Source of the DNA: Haloplanus rubicundus
GTDB taxonomy: Archaea > Halobacteriota > Halobacteria > Halobacteriales > Haloferacaceae
Direction: 5' to 3'
NCBI RefSeq assembly: GCF_003342675.1
Contig: NZ_CP031148.1
Coordinates: forward strand, 1,364,001-1,428,000
Length of the DNA stretch: 64,000 nt
The position numbers and the translations under genes are program-made. This document shows, one piece after another, positions 54,080-63,418 of this stretch (position 1 is the stretch's first letter; every line of letters begins with the position of its first letter). The notes below the pieces were generated by a model that saw only the letters and a list, made by a program, of their open reading frames with translations, was not told where the DNA came from and searched no databases.

Positions 54080-55453
54080 TCAACTCCAGTCCGGCACGGC
54101 ACGCGTCAGGAACTCGCCGTGACCCGGGTCGGCGACGATGTCGCCGTCGTCGGCCACGAGCGTCCCCCGCACGAAGGTCCGTTTCACGCGACCCGTCACC
54201 GTCCGCCCCTCGTACACGGAGTAGTCCGCGTTCGAGTGGTTCCGGGCCGCCGTGATGGTGTACGTCTCGTCCGGGTCGAAGACGACGAGGTCGGCGTCGG
54301 CACCGGGTTCGATCCGCCCCTTCCGCGGCAGGCCGAACGTCCGCGCCGGGTTGCGGCACATGAGCCTGACGAGCGCCGGATACGAGAGGCCCCGCTCGTT
54401 GACGGCCACGTCGTGAAAGACCGGGAGGCTCGTCTGGAGGCTGTTGATCCCGAACGCGCTCTCCCACCACGGGCCGCCCTCCTTCCGGTCGCGGGGCAGG
54501 GGGACGTGATCCGTCGAGACGACCGAGAGCGTCCCGTCGCGGAGGCGGTCGAAGAGGGCGTCCACGTCGCGGGGCGTCCGGAGCGGCGGGGCCATGATCG
54601 CCCGGTTGCCGAGGCGTTCGTAGGTCTCCTCGGTGAGCGCGGTGTAGTGCGTACACGTCTCCGCCCGGACGTTCGAGCCGTCGGTTCGCACCGCGTCGAT
54701 GGCCTCTGCCGCCGCTTCGGACGTGGTGTGGACGCCGTAGTACTTCGCGTCGGCCGCGACGGCGAGGCGCGCGACCGACCCCGCCGACATCGCCTCCGCG
54801 TAGTCCGGCCGTGACCGCGGGTAGGCCGCCGTCGACGCCCCGTCGGGCGCGGCCTTCACTGCTTCCGTCCGGTGCTCGCAGACGGAGTAGTCCTCCGTGT
54901 GGACCATCCCGACGGCGCCGAGGTCGGCGAGCCGTCGGAACACCTCGCCGATGAACCCGTTCGACAGCCGGATGTCGTCGGTGGTGAACAGTTTGAACGA
55001 CGTGACCCCGTCGTCGACGAGTCCCGGCAGTTCCTCGAGGGTCGCCCGCGACTCCCGCGTGACGACCGGATGCACCCCGCAGTCGACGAGCGGTTCGGCC
55101 CCCCGCCGGTGTCGCTCGACGGCGTCGGCGAGCGTCCCTTCGTCGTCCCACTCGCCGTCGTCCCAGCCCTGCCAGGCGAAGGTCAGGAGGCTGGTGACGC
55201 CGCCGGCCGCCGCCGCGGCCGTCCCGGTCGCGTAGGAGTCGATCGAGTTGTAGCCCGCGAGGTGGGTGTGCGGGTCCACCACGCCCGGGAGGACGAGGTT
55301 GCCCGCTACGTCGATCCGTTCCTCCGCCGCCGGAAACGCGCGTTCGTCGCCCACGCCGACGATGGTGCCGTCGTCGATACCGACCGCGCCATCGAACGTC
55401 GCGTCGGCGGTGACGACCGTTCCCCCGGTGAGGACGGTGTCGATCCGTGCCAT
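54080..55453 (-). CDS. allB: Allantoinase / cyclic amidohydrolase
   Basis: 457 residues. Metal site in GVVDPHTHLAGYNSIDSYAT, the lysine normally carboxylated in GVTSFKLFTTDDIR, then VGMVHTEDYSV, CTHYTALTEETYE and VVSTDHVPLPRDRKEGG with the final Asp. These are the dihydroorotase-type hydrolase motifs; the placement among uricase, HIU hydrolase and OHCU decarboxylase genes points to allantoin as substrate. Dihydropyrimidine or hydantoin use cannot be excluded from motifs alone. It is divergent from uraD, with TATA-like boxes for both directions in the 160-base gap. Confidence 0.9.
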   Translation of the reverse strand: MARIDTVLTGGTVVTADATFDGAVGIDDGTIVGVGDERAFPAAEERIDVAGNLVLPGVVDPHTHLAGYNSIDSYATGTAAAAAGGVTSLLTFAWQGWDDGEWDDEGTLADAVERHRRGAEPLVDCGVHPVVTRESRATLEELPGLVDDGVTSFKLFTTDDIRLSNGFIGEVFRRLADLGAVGMVHTEDYSVCEHRTEAVKAAPDGASTAAYPRSRPDYAEAMSAGSVARLAVAADAKYYGVHTTSEAAAEAIDAVRTDGSNVRAETCTHYTALTEETYERLGNRAIMAPPLRTPRDVDALFDRLRDGTLSVVSTDHVPLPRDRKEGGPWWESAFGINSLQTSLPVFHDVAVNERGLSYPALVRLMCRNPARTFGLPRKGRIEPGADADLVVFDPDETYTITAARNHSNADYSVYEGRTVTGRVKRTFVRGTLVADDGDIVADPGHGEFLTRAVPDWS

Positions 55454-55613
55454 CGTCAGCCACCTCGCTCCACGGGGACGGGCGTCGCGCCGTCGAGTCG
55501 TCTCGCGTCGGTCTCCGTGCTGAACATGCGCCGGGCTACTCGGGGGCCGCTCTTAACGCTTGTTCCGCTCGGCACGAGGTTTAAGTGGCGGGCGGACCGA
55601 CGACAGGAAGACG

Positions 55614-56117
55614 ATGAGCGACCTTACGATAGCGGCGTTGAATCGAGCGGACAGGGACTCCTTCGTGGAGCGACTCGGGAGCGTCTACGAACACTCACCG
55701 TGGGTGGCCGAGCGATCGTGGGCCGACCGCCCCTTCGACTCGGTCGACGATCTGCACGCGTCGATGAAACGGGTCGTCGAGGACGCCGACCGGGAGCGGC
55801 GACTCGAACTCCTGCGGGCGCATCCGGACCTCGGCGAGCGCACCGAGATGACCGACGCCTCCGTCGAGGAACAGGCCTCCGCCGGGCTCGATCAGCTGAC
55901 GCCGGACCAGTACGAGGCGTTCCAGCGGTTGAACGAGCGGTATCGGGACGCCTTCGGCTTCCCGTTCATCATGGCGGTCCGGGACGAGTCGCCCGACGCA
56001 ATCAGGGCGGCGATGGAAGAGCGGGTCGAACACTCCCGGGACGAGGAGTTCCGAACCGCCATCGACGAGGTCCACACCATCGCCCGCCTGCGACTCGAGG
56101 AACGACTGGAGTCGTAA
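55614..56117 (+). CDS. uraD: OHCU decarboxylase
   Basis: 167 residues. Decarboxylates 2-oxo-4-hydroxy-4-carboxy-5-ureidoimidazoline to S-allantoin. LELLRAHPDLGERTEM contains the catalytic His of HPDL, and LNERYRDAFGFPFIMAVRDE is the second conserved block. The usual SAAEQ-like helix appears as EEQASAGLDQLTPDQ. The ATG at 55614 is used because the frame upstream is unrelated; ggtttaag 35 bases before it is a good TATA box. It is followed by uricase after 170 bases. Confidence 0.95.
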   Translation: MSDLTIAALNRADRDSFVERLGSVYEHSPWVAERSWADRPFDSVDDLHASMKRVVEDADRERRLELLRAHPDLGERTEMTDASVEEQASAGLDQLTPDQYEAFQRLNERYRDAFGFPFIMAVRDESPDAIRAAMEERVEHSRDEEFRTAIDEVHTIARLRLEERLES

Positions 56118-56132
56118 CGACGGTCTCAGTAA

Positions 56133-56147
56133 TTGTCGATCAGACAA
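56133..56147. promoter_or_regulatory. Short inverted repeat upstream of uricase
   Basis: ttgtc-gatca-gacaa lies in the uraD / uricase gap, immediately before the AT-rich box aaagaatttt. The position suits a regulator controlling a separate uricase promoter. The following 130 bases to the ATG would be an unusually long leader for a haloarchaeon. Confidence 0.35.
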
Positions 56148-56289
56148 CAAAAGAATTTTAACCTCGCGTATGAATCGGATTGGTAGACGGTGACGAGCAC
56201 AGCACGGCGAGCTACGCTCCGCAGGCCGGCGCACAGCGATCACTGCACGCGGTGGCAGCGATAACCGACGACGATACCAACGACAATCC

Positions 56290-57258
56290 ATGACCGACGA
56301 CCAACGAGACGCCAACGAACGGACGATGAACTACGGTAAGAAACACGTCAACGTCTACCGGACGTACGCGACCCCGCTGACGGGGCTTCGCGAGATCCCC
56401 GAATCGGACTTCACCGGGAAGCCGAACACGCTTCTCGGGATGGAGGTGCGCGCTCAGGTCGAGGGCGAGGAGTTCCTCCCCTCGTTCCGCGACGGCGACA
56501 ACTCCAAAGTCGTGGCGACGGACTCGATGAAGAACTTCATCCTGCACCACGCCGGCGACTACGACGGCGCGACGGTGGAGGGGTTCCTTCACTACGTCGG
56601 CTCGGAGTTCCTCGACACCTACGACCAGATGGAGGCGGTCCGCATGTCCGCCGACGAACTCCAGTTCGACGAGCGGCCCGTCCCGGACGGCGAGGGTGGC
56701 TTCGAGCCGAGCGAACTGGTCTTCCGCGTCTCCGACAACGAATCCGCGTTCGGCGAGTACTACCTCAAACGCGAGGACGGCGACGTCGTCATCGAGGACC
56801 AGCGAAGCGGCGTCACCGGCATCGAACTGGTGAAGGTGAAGGACAACTCCTTCGTCGGCTACGTTCAGGACGAGTACACCACGCTGCCGGAGCGGGAGAA
56901 CCGGACGCTGTACATCGGTCTCGACATCTTCTGGACCTACGACGACCCCGAGGCGGCGCTCGGCGAGGACCCCGAGGAGTACGTCCCGGCCGAGCAGGTT
57001 CGGGACATCGCCCAGGTGGTCTTCGACGAGAAGGACGTCAACTCGATTCAGGACCTCGTCTATCAGATCGGACTGCGGGTGCTCGAGCGCTTCCCGCAGC
57101 TGGCCGAGGTGAACTTCGAGTCCCGGAACCAGACCTGGCTGGGCGTGCGCAAAGACGACCTGGAGGGTGACGCGAAGGTGCTGCGGGAGCCGCCCCGCCC
57201 GACCGGCTTCCAGCGGTTCTCGATGGACCACAGCGACCTCGAGGGGGGAGCGGAGTGA
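56290..57258 (+). CDS. Urate oxidase (uricase)
   Basis: 322 residues, cofactor-free oxidation of urate to 5-hydroxyisourate. MNYGKKHVNVYRTYATPLTG is the first strand with the catalytic-type lysine; KVVATDSMKNFILHHAGDYD is the conserved T-D-S-x-K-N block (threonine of the diad); LVKVKDNSFVGYVQDEYTTL and GLDIFWTYDDPEAALG are further T-fold blocks, and FESRNQTWLGVRKDDLEGDA closes the second T-fold. Full length, no gaps. Overlaps uraH by four bases. Two in-frame ATGs exist; the first gives a longer acidic N terminus. Confidence 0.96.
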   Translation: MTDDQRDANERTMNYGKKHVNVYRTYATPLTGLREIPESDFTGKPNTLLGMEVRAQVEGEEFLPSFRDGDNSKVVATDSMKNFILHHAGDYDGATVEGFLHYVGSEFLDTYDQMEAVRMSADELQFDERPVPDGEGGFEPSELVFRVSDNESAFGEYYLKREDGDVVIEDQRSGVTGIELVKVKDNSFVGYVQDEYTTLPERENRTLYIGLDIFWTYDDPEAALGEDPEEYVPAEQVRDIAQVVFDEKDVNSIQDLVYQIGLRVLERFPQLAEVNFESRNQTWLGVRKDDLEGDAKVLREPPRPTGFQRFSMDHSDLEGGAE

Positions 57259-57602
57259 CCGCCGGCCTGACCACGCACGTCCTGGACACGAGCCGCGAGG
57301 GGCCGGCCGAAGGCGTCGACGTGACGCTCTACCGACTCGAAGACGGCGAGCGCGAGCGGGTGACGGCCGCGACGACGAACCACGACGGCCGGGTCGACGA
57401 GCCGTTGCTCGACGCCGACGAAATCGAGGCCGGCACCTTCGAACTCGTCTTCGAGGTGGGCGACTACTACCGCGAGCGCGCCGCCGAGTCGACGTTTCTC
57501 GACGCGGTGCCGGTTCGGTTCCTGATCGACGACCCGACCGAGCATTACCACGTCCCCCTGTTGCTCTCCCCCGGGAGCTACACCACGTACCGGGGGAGCT
57601 GA
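57255..57602 (+). CDS. uraH: 5-hydroxyisourate hydrolase
   Basis: 115 residues from a GTG that overlaps the uricase TGA (GTGA), so translation is coupled. The transthyretin-like fold is clear: LTTHVLDTSREGPAEGVDVT at the start and the family's C-terminal signature Y-R-G-S in LLLSPGSYTTYRGS. It opens 5-hydroxyisourate to OHCU, the substrate of the decarboxylase encoded just upstream. HVLD His and the terminal motif are the active-site residues. Confidence 0.96.
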   Translation: MTAGLTTHVLDTSREGPAEGVDVTLYRLEDGERERVTAATTNHDGRVDEPLLDADEIEAGTFELVFEVGDYYRERAAESTFLDAVPVRFLIDDPTEHYHVPLLLSPGSYTTYRGS

Positions 57603-57617
57603 CGCCGTCTCGGCCCG

Positions 57618-58763
57618 CTACTGGGTTTCGAGGCGCGCGTGGATCGGCCCTTCCCTCCGTTTCAACCGCGCCCCCTCGCGGTCGTTGCTCACGGCGAGGG
57701 CCTCGCTCACGACACTGAGCGCGATTTCCGCCGGCTCCCCGCCGCCCAGGTCGAGACCGACCGGCGTCGCGACGCGGTCGAGGGCTTCGTCCGTGATCGT
57801 ATCGCTCTCGGCCCGAAGCCGTTCGAACCGCTCGCGCGGTCCCATCACGCCGACGTACGGAACCGCCGTCTCGGACAGGAGCGTCTCGACGGCGAGGCGG
57901 TCGTCGACGAGGTTGTGCGTCATGACGACCGCGTACGTGTATTCGGGAACCGCGACGCTCCCGGCGACCGTCGACGGCCGACCGGTCTCGACCCGCTCCG
58001 CGCTCGGGAAGTCCTCGGGGCCGCGCGCGCCGCGGGTCGAGTGGACGGTCACCTCGAACCCCGCGTTCGAGCCGACGCGGCCGACCGGGTGGACGTCCGG
58101 CTGACTGCCGACCAACAGCAGTTTCCGGACGGGTTCGAGCCCCTCGACGAGCAGCGACACCGTCCCTCGTTCGTGCTCGACGTCGACCGTCGTCGCCTTC
58201 TCACGGCCGTGTACCGCCGAGACGGTCGCGTCCGCACCGTCGACGACGCCCGTCGGCACGGGGTCGCGGTCCGCCACCCCGCGGGGCCGCCCGCCGTCGA
58301 CCACGTAGGATCGGGCGCCCACCGGCACCTCGGATGTCGTCGAGTCGGTCACCGTCAGCACCGTCACCGGCGTCCCGGTGCCGAGTTCGTCGAGCGGAGC
58401 GCCCCAGCTCCGGTCGAGCGGTTCGAGCAGGACGTCGACGACGCCGTTACAGCCGAGGCCGAGGCCCCAGGTGTCGTCGTCGTCTTCCGTCAGGTCGAAC
58501 GTCTCCCGCCGCGGCGTCCCCGCATCGAGCACGTCCATCGACGATTCGGTGATCGGATCCTCGAGACACCCGGCGGTGACCGCACCGACGGGCGCGCCGT
58601 CGGCGTCGACGAGCATCTTCGCCCCGGGTCGGCGGTACGCGGCCCCGTCGACGTCCGCCACGGTCACGACGACGCCGTCGGCGTCGCGGTCCAACTCCCG
58701 TCGCATCCGTCGCCGCAGATCACCGGTCGTGACGCTCCACGGATGAGTGCTTCCGTCGCTCAT
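57618..58763 (-). CDS. XdhC/CoxI family protein
   Basis: 381 residues. The N-terminal XdhC-CoxI domain (about 1-110) includes YRRPGAKMLVDADGAPVGAV and GCLEDPITESSMDVLDAG; the C-terminal Rossmann domain starts KLLLVGSQPDVHPVGRVGSN and contains MTHNLVDDRLAVETLLSETA with YVGVMGPRERFERLR. XdhC proteins sulfurate or deliver the molybdenum cofactor to xanthine dehydrogenase. The Xdh structural subunits are not in the window, so the client enzyme must lie elsewhere. Convergent with uraH; the two stops are 15 bases apart. Confidence 0.92.
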   Translation of the reverse strand: MSDGSTHPWSVTTGDLRRRMRRELDRDADGVVVTVADVDGAAYRRPGAKMLVDADGAPVGAVTAGCLEDPITESSMDVLDAGTPRRETFDLTEDDDDTWGLGLGCNGVVDVLLEPLDRSWGAPLDELGTGTPVTVLTVTDSTTSEVPVGARSYVVDGGRPRGVADRDPVPTGVVDGADATVSAVHGREKATTVDVEHERGTVSLLVEGLEPVRKLLLVGSQPDVHPVGRVGSNAGFEVTVHSTRGARGPEDFPSAERVETGRPSTVAGSVAVPEYTYAVVMTHNLVDDRLAVETLLSETAVPYVGVMGPRERFERLRAESDTITDEALDRVATPVGLDLGGGEPAEIALSVVSEALAVSNDREGARLKRREGPIHARLETQ

Positions 58764-58946
58764 ATCCGAAACTGTGTGGCTGCGGTTTTATAGATATCCC
58801 CCTCTCGGCGGCCGTCCGCGTCGAGCGGGCACCGAGCGTGCCGTCGGCTCACCGCCCGAATAGTATTATTTCGATATTCAAGAGGTGGAAAATACTCTCT
58901 CGATAGAAGATTTTAATTATCAGTAGTTGCATTGGTATGGCGAGAC

Positions 58947-60317
58947 ATGCCTGACAGCCCAGACGAGGGAATAGATCTCGCCTACGGTCTGGAAGAGAAG
59001 CCACCGTTGACGAAATCGTTCCTGCTCGCACTCCAACACGTATCGGTTATGATCGTCCCCTCGACGGCCGTCGCGTTCATCGTCGCGGGGGCAGCGGGGG
59101 TAAGCGCCGCGGATACGACGTTCCTGGTCCAGATGGTGATCCTCTTCGCGGGGGTGGCGACCGTCGTCCAGGCCTACACCGTCGGCCCGGTCGGCGCGAA
59201 GCTCCCGATCGTGATGGGGACGAGTTTCGCCTTCGTCGGCGCGATGTCCTCCATCGGCGCGAACTCGGGCCTCGACGTCGTGTTCGGCTCCATCGTGGCC
59301 GCGGCGGTCGTCGTCCCGTTCCTGCTGGGCTGGCAGTTCAAGCGGCTCCAGTCCTTCTTCCCACCGCTCGTCACGGGACTCATCGTCGTCATCATCGGCC
59401 TGTATCTCGTCCCGGTCGGCATCCAGTACGCCGCCGGCGGCGTCGGCGCCGAGAACTTCGGCTCGATGCAGAACCTCGGGCTCGCGGGACTGGTCCTCTC
59501 CATCGCCGTCCTGTTCAACCTGCTCCTGCGCGGCGTCTGGCGGATGTTGAGCGTCATCATCGGCATCAGCGTCGGCTACGTCGTCGCCATCGCGTTCGGC
59601 GTCGTCGACTTCAGCCCCTTCTACGAAGCGGCGTGGATCGCGGTGCCCACCCCCGGCCGGTTCGGGTTCAGCTTCGAGGTGATCCCGCTGCTCACGTTCG
59701 CCTTCCTCTTTCTGGTCTCGGGGATGGAGACCATCGGCGACATGTCCGGCATCACCGCCGCCGAGGGTCGTAACCCGACCGAGGATGAGTTCCGCGGCGG
59801 CATCTTCGCCGACGGGTTCATCAGCGCCCTCGGCGCCGTCTTCGGCTCGTTCCCCCAGACCTCGTTCTCCCAGAACGTCGGCATCATCAACTTCACGGGC
59901 GTCATGAGCCGACACATCGTCGGCATCGGCGGCGGCATCCTGATCGTGCTCGGACTGGTGCCGAAGATCGGTGCCATCGTGACGACGATTCCCTCCGCCG
60001 TCTTCGGCGGCGCCGTGCTCATCATGGTCGGGATGGTGGCCGCCAGCGGGATGCGGCTCCTCTTCCTGAACATCGAGATGAACCGTCGGAACATGGTCAT
60101 CATCGCCACGTCGCTCGGTCTCGGACTCGGCGTCGCGACGGTGCCGAACGCGCTCTCGGGGCTGCCGACCGGCGCCCAGACGTTCTTCGGCGAGCCGGTC
60201 ATCGTCACCGGTCTGGTGGCGCTCGGGCTGAACACGTTCGTCCCCGGCGAGTCCAGCCCGCTGTTCGACCGGACTGAGGAGGTCCCGCCCATCTCCGAAC
60301 CGGTCGACGACGACTGA
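58947..60317 (+). CDS. NCS2 xanthine/uracil-type permease
   Basis: 456 residues with about 12-14 membrane segments. Family blocks: KSFLLALQHVSVMIVPSTAV (first helix), KLPIVMGTSFAFVGAMSSIG (QxG-like helix), VSGMETIGDMSGITAAEGRN (Glu and Asp of the substrate site), and GSFPQTSFSQNVGIINFTGV (the NVG motif). Proton symport of xanthine, urate or uracil is typical of this branch. The ATG at 58947 gives MPDSPDEGIDLAYGLEEKPP; a TTG five codons earlier is possible. AT-rich promoter DNA precedes it. Confidence 0.93.
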   Translation: MPDSPDEGIDLAYGLEEKPPLTKSFLLALQHVSVMIVPSTAVAFIVAGAAGVSAADTTFLVQMVILFAGVATVVQAYTVGPVGAKLPIVMGTSFAFVGAMSSIGANSGLDVVFGSIVAAAVVVPFLLGWQFKRLQSFFPPLVTGLIVVIIGLYLVPVGIQYAAGGVGAENFGSMQNLGLAGLVLSIAVLFNLLLRGVWRMLSVIIGISVGYVVAIAFGVVDFSPFYEAAWIAVPTPGRFGFSFEVIPLLTFAFLFLVSGMETIGDMSGITAAEGRNPTEDEFRGGIFADGFISALGAVFGSFPQTSFSQNVGIINFTGVMSRHIVGIGGGILIVLGLVPKIGAIVTTIPSAVFGGAVLIMVGMVAASGMRLLFLNIEMNRRNMVIIATSLGLGLGVATVPNALSGLPTGAQTFFGEPVIVTGLVALGLNTFVPGESSPLFDRTEEVPPISEPVDDD

Positions 60318-60440
60318 ACCCCGGTCGCGGACGGACGCCCCCGCCGAACGGGTCACCACCGCGATTTCGGCCGCGACGGTCCCCGATTCGGCCCTCCGAC
60401 GGGGGAACGCTTTTGTTCCGCGACTGCTTTCAACTAACGT

Positions 60441-61775
60441 ATGTTACTGACCGGAACCGTAGTCGCGGACTCGGAGACGGTGATCGCCGACGGGGCGGTC
60501 GTCGTCTCGGGATCGCGGATCGAGGCGGTGGGCGAGCGGTCGACGGTCGCCCCACAGTACGCCGACCACGAGCACCAGTCCTACGACGTGCTGTTGCCGG
60601 GGCTGGTCGGCGGGCACATCCACTCCGTCCAGAGCCTCGGGCGCGGCATCGCCGACGACACCGAACTGCTGGACTGGCTGTTCGACTACATCCTCCCCAT
60701 GGAGGCCTCGCTCTCCGCCGAGGAGATGGCGATTGCGGCGAAGCTGGGCTACCTGGAGATGATCGAGAGCGGGACGACGACCTGTGTCGATCACCTCTCG
60801 GTCGCCCACGCCGACGAGGCGTTCGAGGCCGCGGGCGAAATCGGCATTCGCGGCGTCCTCGGCAAGGTCCTGATGGACCAGCGGTCGCCCGACGACCTGC
60901 TCGAAGACACCCAGGCGGCCCTCGACGAGTCCGAACGGCTCATCCAGCAGTACCACGGCTCGTTCGACGACCGCATCCGCTACGCCGTGACGCCGCGCTT
61001 TGCCGTCTCCTGCTCCGAGGAGTGCCTCCGCGGCGCGCGCGAGCTGGCGGACGCGTACGACGGCGTCCGCATCCACACCCACGCCAGCGAGAATCGGAGC
61101 GAAATCGAGACGGTGGAGGCGGACACCGGGATGCGTAACATCCACTGGCTCGACGAGGTCGGTCTCACCGGCGAGGATGTGGTGCTGGCACACTGCGTCT
61201 GGACCGACGAGAGCGAGCGCGAGGTGCTCGCCGAGACGGGCACGCACGTCACGCACTGCCCGTCCTCGAACATGAAACTCGCGAGCGGCGTCGCGCCGGT
61301 CTGGGACTACCTCGACCGCGGCATCAACGTCGCCCTCGGCAACGACGGCCCGCCGTGTAACAACACGCTCGACGCGTTCACGGAGATGCGCCAGGCCAGC
61401 CTCCTGGGGAAGGTCGATCGACTGGACCCGACGGCGACGCCGGCGAGCGACATCTTCGAGATGGCGACGATCAACGGCGCGCGGGCCGCCGGCTTCGACG
61501 AACTCGGCGCGATTCGGGAGGGCTGGCGCGCCGACATCGTGGGGCTCAGCACGGACCTCACGCGTGCGACCCCGCTCCACGACGTGCTCTCGCACCTGGT
61601 CTTCGCCGCCCACGGCGACGACGTGCGCTTTACGATGGTCGACGGCACCGTCCTGCAGGAGGGCGGCGAGGTGACCGCCATCGACGCCGAGGCGGTCCGC
61701 CGGGAGGCGTCGGAAGTCGGCCTCGGCATGGATCTGGAGGACGCACGGCGGTCCGCACGGCAGCACAAGCCCTGA
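60441..61775 (+). CDS. Amidohydrolase, probable guanine / 8-oxoguanine-type deaminase
   Basis: 444 residues of the TRZ/ATZ deaminase group. Metal and active-site motifs: LPGLVGGHIHSVQSLGRGI (HxH), RIHTHASENRSEIE, VVLAHCVWTDESERE, THVTHCPSSNMKLASG, and ALGNDGPPCNNTLDAF with the catalytic Asp. These fit deamination of an aromatic ring: guanine, oxoguanine, cytosine or 5'-deoxyadenosine. Context (urate pathway, two purine permeases) favours guanine to xanthine. Helix content and length match the family. An inverted repeat ggaac-gctttt-gttcc precedes the ATG by about 20-35 bases. Confidence 0.85.
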   Translation: MLLTGTVVADSETVIADGAVVVSGSRIEAVGERSTVAPQYADHEHQSYDVLLPGLVGGHIHSVQSLGRGIADDTELLDWLFDYILPMEASLSAEEMAIAAKLGYLEMIESGTTTCVDHLSVAHADEAFEAAGEIGIRGVLGKVLMDQRSPDDLLEDTQAALDESERLIQQYHGSFDDRIRYAVTPRFAVSCSEECLRGARELADAYDGVRIHTHASENRSEIETVEADTGMRNIHWLDEVGLTGEDVVLAHCVWTDESEREVLAETGTHVTHCPSSNMKLASGVAPVWDYLDRGINVALGNDGPPCNNTLDAFTEMRQASLLGKVDRLDPTATPASDIFEMATINGARAAGFDELGAIREGWRADIVGLSTDLTRATPLHDVLSHLVFAAHGDDVRFTMVDGTVLQEGGEVTAIDAEAVRREASEVGLGMDLEDARRSARQHKP

Positions 61776-61954
61776 ATTCGGAGCGGGCGACGGCGGGCCG
61801 ACACGCCGTCGGGACGAACGCCCTCGATCCGCGCGCCACGACTGCTGTCGACCCGTCGTTCGGGGTCGGCCGCCGAACGACACTCCCCTCAGTCGGCCGA
61901 ACGCGTTCGCCTGAATCACAAACTTTTTTATATTGGTGTGAGACGGTGACATGG

Positions 61955-63349
61955 ATGACAGACACTAGCGAGAGCCAGTCACGCGTAGCGTCGTTTTTCG
62001 AGTTCGACAAGCACGGCACGGACGCGAAGACGGAGGTCGTCGCGGGGATCACGACCTTCCTGACGATGTCGTACATCATCGTCGTGAACCCCGCGATCCT
62101 GTCGGCGGCCATCTCCATCGAGGGCTACTCCGACGGGCAGGTGTTCCAGATGCTCGCCATCACGACGATTCTGGCCGCCGCCGTCGGCTCGACCGTGATG
62201 GCGCTGTACGCGAACCGACCGTTCGGCCTCGCGCCCGGCATGGGGCTGAACGCGTACTTCGCGTTCACCGTCGTGATCGCGCTCGGAATCCCGTGGCAGA
62301 CCGCGCTCGCGGCGGTGTTCGTCGAGGGCATCGTCTTCATCGCCATGTCCAGCGTCGGCGCGCGGCGGTACATCATCGAGTTCTTCCCGGAGCCGGTGAA
62401 GTTCGCCGTCGGCGCCGGCATCGGCCTCTTTTTGCTCCTGCTCGGCCTCATCGAGATCAACGTCGCCGTCGCGGACGAGGCGACGCTGGTCTCGCTCGGC
62501 AACGTCGCCTCCGACCCCGTTGCCCTGCTGGCGCTGGCCGGACTCGCCTTTACCATCGTCCTCTACGCGATGGACGTGACCGGCTCCATCATCACCGGCA
62601 TCGTCGCGACGGCGGCCGCCGGATGGGGGCTGACGCTCGCCGGCGTCGTCGACGGCGGTGTGCTCACCCCCGACGGCCTCCCGCCGATCAACTACGACAT
62701 CACGCCGCTGGTCGGGGCGTTCGTCGATGGCTTTCAGAACATCGAGCCGATATCGTTCCTGATCGTCGTGCTCACGTTCTTCTTCGTCGACTTCTTCGAC
62801 ACCGCCGGCACGCTCATCGGCGTCTCCCAGTTCGGGGACTTCCTCGACGACGACGGAAATCTTCCGGAGATGGAGAAGCCGCTGATGGCCGACGCCGTCG
62901 CCACCACCTTCGGCGCCATCGTCGGCACGACCACCGTGACCACCTACGTCGAGAGTTCGACCGGCGTCGAGGAGGGCGGGCGGACGGGGATGACCGCGCT
63001 CGTCGTCGCGCTCCTCTTTCTGGCATCGCTCGTCCTCGTCCCCGTCGTCGCGGCCATCCCGACCTACGCCTCCTACCTCGGCCTCGTGCTCGTCGGCCTC
63101 ATCATGCTCCAGGGCGTCACCGACATCCAGTGGGACGACGCCGAGTGGCTCATCCCGGGCGGTCTCACCATCGTCATGATGCCCCTCACGGCCTCCATCG
63201 CCAACGGCATCGCCGCCGGGATCATCAGCTACCCCATCGTCAAGGCGGCACAGGGTGAACACCGCTCGATCCACGTCGCTCAGTGGATCCTGGCGGGGTC
63301 GTTCGTCCTCTACTTCTACGTCACCGCCGGCGGCGTGATGGGCGGCTGA
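61955..63349 (+). CDS. NCS2 AzgA-like purine permease
   Basis: 464 residues. Starts MTDTSESQSRVASFFEFDKH; then TEVVAGITTFLTMSYIIVVN (the first-helix motif), GLAPGMGLNAYFAFTVVIAL, and FFVDFFDTAGTLIGVSQFG with the substrate-site acidic pair, ending GTTTVTTYVESSTGVEEGGR. This is the AzgA branch that carries adenine, guanine and hypoxanthine, complementing the xanthine-type permease at 58947. The GTG three codons earlier is in frame; the ATG follows a box tttttatatt by about 30 bases, which supports a leaderless start there. Confidence 0.93.
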   Translation: MTDTSESQSRVASFFEFDKHGTDAKTEVVAGITTFLTMSYIIVVNPAILSAAISIEGYSDGQVFQMLAITTILAAAVGSTVMALYANRPFGLAPGMGLNAYFAFTVVIALGIPWQTALAAVFVEGIVFIAMSSVGARRYIIEFFPEPVKFAVGAGIGLFLLLLGLIEINVAVADEATLVSLGNVASDPVALLALAGLAFTIVLYAMDVTGSIITGIVATAAAGWGLTLAGVVDGGVLTPDGLPPINYDITPLVGAFVDGFQNIEPISFLIVVLTFFFVDFFDTAGTLIGVSQFGDFLDDDGNLPEMEKPLMADAVATTFGAIVGTTTVTTYVESSTGVEEGGRTGMTALVVALLFLASLVLVPVVAAIPTYASYLGLVLVGLIMLQGVTDIQWDDAEWLIPGGLTIVMMPLTASIANGIAAGIISYPIVKAAQGEHRSIHVAQWILAGSFVLYFYVTAGGVMGG

Positions 63350-63418
63350 GACGGGGGGCGCGCCTCCCACGATACGAGGCTTTTTGTTCGCGGCGACGGA
63401 TGCACGAGAGGAGAGCGC

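Noticed and set aside
53619-55463. 614-codon reverse ORF joining DUF3830 and the allantoinase region
   Set aside because: Only its last 138 codons are real (DUF3830). The rest is the off-frame reading of the allantoinase gene.
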